The notes under the pieces are model-generated. The model saw only the letters and a program-made list of their open reading frames with translations, was not told the DNA's origin and searched no databases. A DNA stretch of 64,000 nt from Eustoma russellianum. Taxonomy: Eukaryota > Streptophyta > Magnoliopsida > Gentianales > Gentianaceae. The translations under genes and the position numbers were made by a program. The stretch spans positions 7,734,358 through 7,798,357 of the forward strand of contig AP025074.1 of NCBI GenBank assembly GCA_036186865.1, in the 5' to 3' direction. This document shows positions 56,001 through 64,000 of the stretch, piece by piece. The first letter of the stretch is position 1. The number at the start of each line of letters is the position of its first letter.

Positions 56001-56979
56001 TCAGAAGAATGTTATATGACTTCCTTTCCGGCTAAGCATGCTCATAACTCGAGCCAGACCCGGGGTTAATAGTTTCTGAAGACATGATAAGTTCTGGACC
56101 CGTTCCGGACTCAGGGTTAATTGGTCCGATGATATGTATGTTGAGAAATATGTTTGGATAATTTTCAAAGACATGATTTAAGTGGTGAATGCTTAAAAAT
56201 ATCACACATGATGAAAAAGTTGAAAAAGTTGACATCGATCTCTCAGGTAGGTGCACATCGATCAATCTATGTACATAGATCTCTTACATCGATCGATCCA
56301 TGTAAGGCAGTGAAAGTTCAAGACCTTACTGTGAGACAACGATCTCTAAACCTGAGACACATTGATCGATCTATGTACATGGAACCCTCACTTCGATCGA
56401 TCGATGTAGGTTAGAACAAATTCTGGACCTTACTGTGAGATATCGATCTCTGAAGCTGAGGCACTTCGATCGATCGATGTGTAGGGTTTTAGAAATATTT
56501 TTCTAAAAAGTGTTAAAATGGTTTTTTTTCATTGTATATGATTTATACATGATTATATGTGATTATTAGTGTTGTTGGTGATTATAAATGTCTTGTGACT
56601 AACACGCCTTGGAAGTTTCTACAACTTACCAAATAGGGCAAATTTGGTATTTTGAGTTTTGTAGGAACATCACATAGTGAAAATATTTCAAAGATGTGTT
56701 CTTATACTATTTATCAAGACAAAGGTGTTATAATATTCATTTTTGACCATCGGGGTCATTTCTGAAGTTTTCATATGCCAGGGGTATTTTGGTCATTTTT
56801 CTTCCGAGGGTATTTTTGGTATTTTCGTTCAAGGAATCTCTTGAGCATATTATTATTTTCATTTTGGAGCTGATTTATTAGCAATTTGAAGATGATATGG
56901 TGATTCTTTATTTTATTCTCTCACATGATGATAATATTGACTATATCTGGATATGTGACGATTTGAGATGTCACATTCT
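53090..56979 (+). mobile_element. Long Ty3/gypsy LTR, probably solo or truncated
   Basis: The start TGTTTTACCCCAACC and the next 120 bp align with the minus-strand start of the 4.1-kb LTR (TGTTGTACCCCAACG, later GAGTTTTA). The end ATTTGAGATGTCACA at 56979 is the usual type for these LTRs. Inside are a donor-like ATCTAG/GTAAGTACATGC at 53876/53877, words such as CCCGTTCCGGACTC at 56040-56130, and CGATCGATC repeats at 56230-56480. No PBS follows, so no internal region is attached. I could not find matching target duplicates. I did not find the 20-codon ORF in it. ORFs inside are short and not conserved. Confidence 0.65.
56225..56485 (+). repeat. 104-bp tandem units with CGATCGATC cores in the gypsy LTR
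   Basis: GACCTTACTGTGAGA recurs at 56322 and 56426, a 104-bp period. Each unit has TCGATCGATCxATGT cores and an ATCGATCTCT word; about two and a half units are present. The palindromic TCGATCGATCGA occurs twice. Confidence 0.85.
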
Positions 56980-58181
56980 ATTTTTTCTTGAAGACCCTCT
57001 TATATATGTTATAAGATCATATTTACATCATTATTCAGAGATGTTCAAGGTGTTAAAGGTGTGGAAATGATCACGACATATAAGAAGAAATATTGGGAAT
57101 TTCGGTGTTACACGTTGACATAATCTTGTCAACTATTATCTATTTATTTCTTCTTCAAAAATTTGAGTTGCTACACATATTTTTATGCTCAAAAACATGT
57201 ATGAGCAAGTGGAGTGAGGTGATACATTATTTATTTTATGAGTTGGTAACAAGTGGACAAATCAAAAAGGAGCTAGTTGGCAAAATGCCAACTTGGATTT
57301 CAAATATAGCCAAATCGCTACTTGGTATTCTTGGGTATTTTCAGCAGATTTTTGAAGTCAAATGAAGACTTCACATGTCCTATTATTGTACTTAAAGTTG
57401 AGGATATTTTGGTGGTATTATCCTTTATTATTTTTTCAAGGAAAATCAAAATTATTTTTGGAAAAATTCAGCATGTCCAACGGCTATTATAGGCTGAATA
57501 TGGTGCAGATTTTTGTTTGAAAAATTCAACTCTCACATGCCTATTATCTTGCCAAATAGTTAGAAGATGATGGAGTTATTATGGCCATATTATCTTCACA
57601 TTTTCAAGATAATTACAAGTCATTTCTTGGAGCTAATTTTCGGCCAACATCATTTTGCCAAGGTGGACCAATTATGTTGTCTTATTTTGCCAAGTGTACG
57701 AGGCCAACCAATGATGAGAAGACATTTGGACTTGATGATGAAGATGGTAACACATTGGAAGTCTTATCTCCAAGGCTCATCTCACACTATAAATAGAGGC
57801 AATAGTGAAGAAGATAAAACACACTTGAAGCTTACAAATTTGTTGAATTGTCTAGCTATCATCTTCTTGTTGTAAGGTGATTCATTTGATAGTGAAATCC
57901 AAGGATCAAGCTTTCTTTGTTTTCTTGGTTTTGCATTAAAAACCTAGGTTAAGATCCTTCAAAGTTGAGCAATTTGAAGGTGTTGCCATTGCTTAAAGGT
58001 GCCGTCCAGGAGGGCCTTATTGGTTTGCCTGATCAACGACCATCTTGAAGTATTGGTCTTGCTCGTTTTAATCCATACGTTTTGCTCACTAAGGAAGCAA
58101 GGGGAAGTCTTCTTCCTTGTGCCTAACCCTTGTGAAGGACGTTTGGAAGGTGGAATTGTTGGAGCCCATGAGTTGCACGCA
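56980..58181 (+). repeat. 5' LTR of a plus-strand Ty3/gypsy element (left boundary unresolved)
   Basis: The right end is firm: TTGCACGCA at 58181 followed by a PBS. A TATAAATA box lies at 57788-57795. The last 265 bp or so match the end of the solo LTR at 60744-62185, but the U3 part differs, so the left boundary cannot be set by alignment. The feature start given here is simply the end of the preceding LTR. Confidence 0.55.
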
Positions 58182-58187
58182 TCAAAT

Positions 58188-58199
58188 TGGTATCAGAGC
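58188..58199 (+). other. Primer-binding site of the plus-strand gypsy element
   Basis: TGGTATCAGAGC, the initiator-Met type, six bases after the LTR end. Confidence 0.92.
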
Positions 58200-59858
58200 G
58201 AGGTTACTCTATTCCACCATCTATCATTTCTTTTTCGTTTGAGTCTAGTCATTTCAATTGCAGTTGAGTCCTTCTTCTACCCCTCACTCTACACGCCATT
58301 GTCTTGCATCTCATACAAAAAAAAACAAAACGTCCACATTTGCTTTGAGTCACGTTGCTGCATTTTGCTTTTCATCATTCAAGTGTCATTTCCTTTATTT
58401 CCTTTTCGCATCACAATCTGATTTTGAGTCGTTCAAACTTGAACAAATGAGGGTTCATGGCATTTAGGTTACATTCAGCCTTCTTTAAAATATTCCAACC
58501 ATAAACCTAAAAGCTACTTCGGTTTTAAATCATCTTGTTGCTACTGAAGCTTTTAGTTGGTGATGATTGTATGCATCTTGTGATTCGCATTGTGATTGAT
58601 TTCATGCTATAAATCTAGTAATTCTACGTGTGCTTGTCTTCACAATCCATTTGCAACACCAACCAAACCCCAAAACCAGCCACACCCCCCACGGCCCAAC
58701 CAGCCCCACCCCAACCCAACACTAAAACTCACCAACCTGATTCCAAATAACCCTATTTACACTCCAAACAAAAAGCCCCAAACCAATTCTACCAAATACA
58801 ATCAGATTCTAAAGATCCCAATTCATTCAAATAAACCTTAACCCTAGAATTTGAATTTTTTTTTCAAATTCTGTCCTAAACCAACCAATAACAAAATTGA
58901 CCACACCAATCATCAATTACCAACCCAAATAGTCCATTTACAACGCCCATTCCGTTCCTACAACCCCATTCCGCAAATCCCCAAAACGTTTAAAAAAAAC
59001 CCTAAATCAAAAACCCTAACCCTAACCCGATTCGGCCTTGCCCCAATTTCCCTCACCTTCCAAGGTTATTTTTGTTGCAAGTCCAAGATACAAATTGCAT
59101 TTTAAATACATTGCACTATTCTGTCCAAAAACGCAAGTGCTAAGTGCAAAACGCGTGAAATTCCAATTCTGCCCTTAGTCAAAAAAAAAGAGAATCTGAA
59201 CCTTGCTCAATTGAAATAGCAAGGAAGAAAAAGAAAAACAAAAGAACAAGAGCAAAGAAAAAGGGCAAACCTTTGTGCATTACGTGGAAAATTTTGGTAC
59301 GACTTGCAAACCTTGGATACCATATTACCCCACATTGCCGTCCCCTATATACCTTATTCTCCATCTCCTGATCTTCTTGAACCAATCACACATTTGGTTG
59401 CTCGATTGTTGCATGACTTCAACCATTTTGTGGATAGTAAGTGCATAGAATCAAAATTAACTAAAGATTGTCCATGGCAACCATTAGTTTATCTTTGGTT
59501 CAGCCTTATACATCAACTTTGGTTGCTTATTTCTTTGAATCTTAGTATAAAGTTCAAGTTTGTGTTCATTTCAATTGATTCTACTTTGATACTAATTGGT
59601 GCAACTTGAAAGCAAAAAGGAGGAAACAAGCGGAGAACATTGTGATTTGAAGAAGCCTTGGCAATACACTTCCTTATTGATCACTTTGAGCCTTCTTAAC
59701 TTCAGGTTATCCAAGAACCAAAGTGGTAAGATAGTGGAAAGAACCGAAAGCGGAGTGTTCATAGCTTATTTTTTTTACTAATCCCTTAATGTTTGTTTGT
59801 CTTTGTGTTAGTTTGCTTCTTTCTTTTCCCTTTGTTTTCGTTCAATTCCTTAGGTACA
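58200..59858 (+). other. Leader of the plus-strand gypsy element
   Basis: About 1.66 kb between PBS and gag. It includes a C- and A-rich part (58630-59060, with AACCCTAACCCTAACCC at about 59010) and a purine-rich part near 59210-59270. No ORF of convincing length or conservation. Confidence 0.65.
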
Positions 59859-60743
59859 ATGGCCAGCAGCAATCATTCCGCATCTAGCAAGTCTAAAGAG
59901 GCCGAAACTGTTGACGATACGCAACAACAAATGCTGGAGATGCTTAAGAAACTCATGCATGACAATGAGGTAATTAAGCATCGCTTGGAAGACGTGGAGC
60001 GAAGCTACAAAACGAGTGATGGCCAAGAAACAAACAGGGCCGTTCCCCTACCACAACCAAGGCGCCATCCTCCAGAAGAAGTTGAGGACGATAACATTCG
60101 ACCCCCACACACCGAAGCAAGAAGGTTTGTTCCTCCTACACAACCAAGAAGGTATGTTCCGAGAAGGTACAATGATGATTACATTCCATTTGAGCATGAT
60201 AATTATGACTTTGATGACCACCCTCCCCGTGGTTACCAAAGACGTCAAAATCCCCTTTTCCTGCAAGATGACGATTTTCTCAAAACCAAAATAAATATTC
60301 CCACGTTTTATGGTAAAAGTAATGCGGATGAATATTTAGAATGGGAAACGAAAGTGGATTTAATCTTTTCTTGTACCAATTATAGTGAATTGCAAAAAGT
60401 GAGATACGCTTCTATTGAGTTTTCTGGGTATGCACTTAATTGGTGGACGAATTTGTGTCGAAATAGAACTAAGACGAGACAAGCCCCAATTGCCACTTGG
60501 GAAGAAATGAAGTTTGAAATGCGGCAACGTTTATTCCAAACAATTATGAGAGTTCTATTTTCACGAGTTTGCATAATTTACGACAAGGTTCCAAAAGTAG
60601 ACGAGTATTATACAGAGTTAGAAATTTTTTTGGAGAGGTCTAACTTACAGGAACCTGAAGAAGCCACCAAGACTCGATTCTTACATGGTTTAAACAGGGA
60701 GATTGCGCAAAGGGTTGACCTTCAACCTTACCTCGACCTCACA
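59859..60743 (+). pseudogene. Ty3/gypsy gag, N-terminal 295 codons, cut by a solo LTR
   Basis: It starts at MASSNHSASSKSK, chosen because the upstream in-frame ATG at 59793 would add a hydrophobic stretch atypical for gag. Early residues form a helical region (MLEMLKKLMHDNEVIKHRLE), then a basic, Pro- and Arg-rich spacer. The Retrotrans_gag domain follows: PTFYGKSNADEYLEWETKVD, GYALNWWTNLC, ATWEEMKFEMRQR, then RFLHGLNREIAQRVDLQPY. About 25 residues at 60530-60600 are out of the family frame between two compensating indels. The frame stops at the TGA that opens the inserted LTR. It resumes at 62191 with MVHMAEKIETQLK. Confidence 0.88.
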
Positions 60744-60915
60744 TGATGAGGATCAAGGGTCCGATGAGGATCAAGGGCCCCATCAAGAGGTCAAAGGTCC
60801 TATAACAAGAAGGAGGGCAAGAGAACTTTGTCATCAAGTTGCCACCTTCTTGTACAAGTATGTTCAAGATGAATCTAAGATTCATTGGGTTCACTTCATT
60901 GAACCTTCACCTTGA
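60744..60915 (+). pseudogene. Pol C-terminal tail ORF inside the solo LTR
   Basis: From the LTR start a frame of about 57 codons reads DEDQGSDEDQGPHQ, then KGPITRRRARELCHQVATFL, YKYVQDES, and stops at TGA (60913-60915). It corresponds to the 25128-25332 ORF in the other LTR. GPITR-type motifs belong to gypsy pol tails. In the current context it is an orphan piece. Confidence 0.6.
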
Positions 60916-61229
60916 GCGTGCGTAAACATGCGTGTGCTTTCTTTATTTTTGAAATTTATTTTGTTTCTTGTGATCTTTGTTTTATGTGTTTTCTTTGTAG
61001 GTAAATTAGGTACATGAAAGATCCAAAATGAAATGAAGTCCAAAAGAAGCAAGATAAGCGTGTTTGCAAAAAGGGGGACAAAAAGAATGTTGTCTTGAAG
61101 AGATTATTTGTCTCCACAAAGACAAATTCAAATGTGTCCAAGATGGAATCTCTTATTCAAATTGAAATCAAAATCATCTACAACATACAACAAGGGTCGG
61201 CCATCTTTGAAGCAAATGGATAATGATCA

Positions 61230-61690
61230 ATTGAGTTTAAGTTCAAAGCTAGACTTGAATTTAAATTCAACCATGATTTGAATTCAAGTCTCAACCAATT
61301 GGAGACTTAAAGTTCAAGAAGATTTCAGCCTAATCTCCATCCATTCTCACGCCAACATGAAGGATAAGAAAGATGAGATCACAATTCAAATTTGAATCCA
61401 AGTTTAAATTCAAATTCAAGTTCAATTTGAATTCAATCTCCAACCAACATTTGAATCCAACATCTCAACCACTTGGAGACCTTATCACACGCCATCTTCT
61501 ATGTTTCCACGCCAACTTGGAGATCAAAAGAGGAGAGATCAAAATTCAAGATGAAATTCAAGTTTGAAGTCAAGTTCAAATTCAATTTGAACTCAATCTT
61601 CAACCAACCTTTGAATTCAAACCCAACCACCTCACCTACGTCAAGATCAAGTCTCCAACGCCAAGTCATCTTCAAACACGACCAGATTCA
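61230..61690 (+). repeat. Low-complexity TTCAAATT-rich segment
   Basis: Many degenerate repeats of AATTCAAATT, AAGTTCAA and CAACCAAC words within the solo LTR's U3. Apparent ORFs here (61373-61567 and 61473-61694) are products of the composition. Confidence 0.75.
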
Positions 61691-62190
61691 TTGAAGATAA
61701 TGTCCTGCAAGATTTTAAGATTTTAGCTAGAATTTGTTTTAGTTTGAATTCAAGTAATTTTCAATTTTCAAACATTGATGGCTAGCTTTATTTTGAATTA
61801 GTTCTAGACATTTTAAGGCTCAAGCTCAGCCTATAAATAGAGCCTTAGGGACGCATGAAAGAACAACTTTTGATGAATAAGAATTCTTGATATTTCTTTC
61901 ACTTTGTGTGAGACTTTGTTTTCTAGTTTTGCATTAAAAACCTAGGTTAAGATCCTTCAAAGTTGAGCATTTTGAAGGTGTTGCCATTGCTTAAAGGTGC
62001 CGTCCAGGAGGGGCCTTATTGGTTTGCCTGATCAACGACCATCTTGACAGTGTTGGTCCTTGCTTGTTTTAATCCATACGTTTTGTTCACTAAGGGAACG
62101 AAGGGGAAGTCTTCTTCCTTGTGCCTAACCCTTTTGTGAAGGACGTAAGGAAGATGGAATTGTTGGAGCCCACGAGTTGCACGCATCACA

Positions 62191-62889
62191 ACCATGGTCC
62201 ATATGGCTGAAAAGATTGAAACACAATTAAAGGTATGTAATTCCTCCAATTTCAATTCCATTATTGTACTAATCAATCTTCATCAAGATGTTACAAGCAA
62301 GCCTTCAGGAACAGGAAGTTCACGGCCTACAGGAGGCCAAGCACGTGACCAAGGTGCATCACAAAGAATGGAACATCGTGTGCAATCCACACAAAGGAGA
62401 GATGAATGCACCTAACAAAAGGCTCCTACCGGAAATTCTTCGGATCCCTCAAACAGGTTTAGAGACATTAAATGTATAAATGTCAAGGACGTGGTCACAT
62501 AGGAAAAGAATGTCCTAATGCAAAACGAATCATGTTAATTGAAGAGACAAACGAATGTGTCCGAGTCCGAGCATGAAAAAAAGTCTGAGCATGATAATGA
62601 AATTGAACCTGAAGAGGATCTAGGCGTATTAGATGATTTTGACACTAAGGAGTTTCTTGTTGTGCGTCGAGCTTTAAATTGCATATCCGAAATTAGATGA
62701 TCACGAACAACATAGAGAAAACATTTTCCATATTCATTGCATGATAATGGTAAAGTGTGCACCATGATCATAGATTCCGGTTCTTGTGCGAATGTGGCTA
62801 GCATCGAATTAGTAAGAAAACTGAATTTGCCTATGACTAATCATCCGCATCCTTACAAACTTGCATGGCTAAATGACTGCGGTGAAGTT
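62191..62889 (+). pseudogene. Gypsy gag C-terminus with zinc knuckle, and aspartic protease
   Basis: It continues the gag of 59859-60743 after the solo LTR. VHMAEKIETQLK follows, then a Ser- and Gly-rich basic stretch, then a CCHC knuckle near 62465-62520 (KCQGRGHIGKECPNAKR) whose first Cys is separated by a one-base deletion. A stop ends the frame near 62570. The protease is readable at 62737-62889 with TMIIDSGSCANVASIELVRK and the YKLAWLNDCGEV motif of plant gypsy elements; the DSG Asp is catalytic. It is cut by the Sirevirus LTR at 62890. Confidence 0.85.
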
Positions 62890-64000
62890 TGTTGTGATAT
62901 ATTATGTTTGAGTGATTGCAAAATGTATATGTGAGCATATGTGTAATTGTTGTGCAAAATGTATATGTGGGCATATGTGTAATTGTTATGATGATTGCAA
63001 ATAGATATATCATGTTTGAATGATTGGAAGAATGCATATGTGAGCATGTATGTGTAACGTTTAAATGTGAAATTGTTTTGGCAAGGCATGAACTTATGAA
63101 CTTATGAGCTAAATGTGAAATTGCTTGAATGAATCAAGATTGAACAAGTTTGATTAAGATCATGAGATTGAACTTGGCCAATTCAATCACATATCTTAAT
63201 CAAGACATGTTCAAACTGATCTTAGAAGATATATATGCCAATACATGTTGATAATATGATCTAACCAAGCCTTGAAGTCACATGACTTACAATATAAGGC
63301 AAATTGCTCGGTTTAGTATCCTATTGCAGGTTTTGGTTCATATCTTGGGCAAATGAACTCCAAATTGAGTCATTCAAAAGCCCACATGATCCTTATTCAA
63401 TTTAGAATCTAATTGGCTGAGGAAAGGCATGCTTGGCACGGGTTAAAACTGAATTGACCCGGTGGGAAGCTTATTGACCTATATAAGGGCTTATTTTGGT
63501 AATTTCACCATTTGGACTTCTCATTCTTATTTGGTCTTCTTCCAACGGACTTATATGATCATATGACACATTTATAAGTTCATGTCACATCATGGCAAAA
63601 ATGAATCTGGAGGCAGCACCATGTCTAGGTTCATCCTAGGACAAAATTCCTATTTTTGTGCTGAGGGGTATTCTGGTCTCTTCACTTGCCAATGGGTTCT
63701 TCCAACATGTTATATATTGTTTATATGATGTTTATATGTGTTTATGTCACATATGGTTACGTGCCCTATTTTTATGGAAACGGGCAGCATGGTATCTCAA
63801 GAGGATTCTTATATTATGGTTATCACATCTATGGTTTTCTTGGAATTCTTGGTATTCTTCATATGGTTTTCTATGCTACATGTTGAAGACATAAGTGACC
63901 ATATATTATATGGTTACAAACGGATTTGGGCGCACAAATTATGTTCAAACATTCAGATTTTGAACAAGTCAAGGCAAGTTGAATTACATCCTATTTTGGT
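62890..64000 (+). mobile_element. Sirevirus-type LTR in plus orientation, leaving the window
   Basis: It begins TGTTGTGATATATTATG, the sense start of the same LTR family as 9424-12288 (there on the minus strand). It has about two copies of the 36-bp repeat near its start. It continues to the window end at 64000, well inside U3, and the TATA box is not reached. It interrupts the gypsy protease after codons reading CGEV; the left flank AAGTT is the expected target duplicate. Confidence 0.9.

Larger units (their letters stand above)
60744..62185 (+). mobile_element. Solo Ty3/gypsy LTR inserted into gag
   Basis: A 1442-bp LTR from TGATGAGGATC to GTTGCACGCA with TSD TCACA (60739-60743 and 62186-62190). 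Joining the flanks restores the gag reading across the site. The last 265 bp match the host element's own LTR, so it is a related family; the TATA box is at 61832-61839. The middle (61230-61690) is low-complexity with many AATTCAAATTTGAA-type words. There is no interior, so it is a solo LTR. Confidence 0.85.

Noticed and set aside
56225..56485. CRISPR-like array from regularly spaced CGATCGATC repeats
   Set aside because: The repeats are degenerate, the period of 104 bp includes repeated spacers, and the context is a plant gypsy LTR.
56971..58181. 5' gypsy LTR starting at TGTCACATTC (56971)
   Set aside because: TGTCACA fits better as the end of the preceding long LTR. The proposed start has no matching target duplicate at the other side and no similarity to the start of the related LTR at 60744, so I left the boundary open.
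59005..59030. Telomere-like CCCTAAACC/CCCTAACCC words in the gypsy leader
   Set aside because: There are only a few imperfect copies within a C/A-rich leader, far too short for a telomeric tract.
61373..61694. Overlapping ORFs rich in F, K, N and S
   Set aside because: They come from degenerate TTCAAATT repeats that stay open in several frames.

Overview
This window is plant nuclear DNA, most likely from a eudicot, and consists of nested transposable elements. I see no intact host gene, tRNA or rRNA gene. The plant assignment rests on L1-type LINE proteins with DUF4283 and RNase H parts, a Sirevirus-type Ty1/copia element, Ty3/gypsy elements primed by initiator-Met tRNA, and fragments resembling the plant NET1 coiled-coil proteins. 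I cannot name the species.

Region 1 (1-23182). An old, degenerate Sirevirus-type copia element in minus orientation (pieces at about 346-365, 9065-9423, 21000-22638, with its 5' LTR from about 22639) was split twice. A gag-only terminal-repeat element (366-9064, plus, TSD CTTAC) carries in its own 5' LTR a solo Sirevirus LTR (1226-3908, TSD GTTAT). A full-length Sirevirus-type element (9424-20999, minus, TSD CCATG) sits further right. Bases 1-345 are the tip of another Sirevirus LTR and a piece of a long Ty3/gypsy LTR. A 100-N assembly gap lies at 23183-23282.

Region 2 (23283-44211). A Ty3/gypsy 5' LTR in minus orientation (23889-25332) abuts an AT-rich old LTR. Into that LTR inserted a Mutator-like element carrying NET1-like fragments (25467-26773, 9-bp TSD) and an L1-type LINE (27482-43806, 25-bp TSD). 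The LINE is itself split by a 10.7-kb Ty3/gypsy element with 4.1-kb LTRs (30318-40986, TSD CAGCA).

Region 3 (44217-56979). This holds a second gag-only element (44217-50111, minus, TSD ACAAC) with an uninterrupted 431-codon ORF, a second copy of the AT-rich LTR with its Mutator-like passenger (51505-52822), and a long gypsy LTR (about 53090-56979).

Region 4 (56980-64000). A plus-strand Ty3/gypsy element (PBS 58188, gag from 59859, zinc knuckle and protease to 62889) is interrupted inside gag by a related solo LTR (60744-62185, TSD TCACA) and inside protease by a Sirevirus LTR that leaves the window at 64000.

Functionally the window shows only parasitic elements. The gag-only family, and probably the Mutator-like element, would need proteins supplied by other elements. 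The most unusual signal is a 20-codon exon-like ORF in long gypsy LTRs that keeps its protein sequence between diverged copies, lies directly behind a splice-acceptor-like site, and can be paired with a conserved donor-like site upstream.
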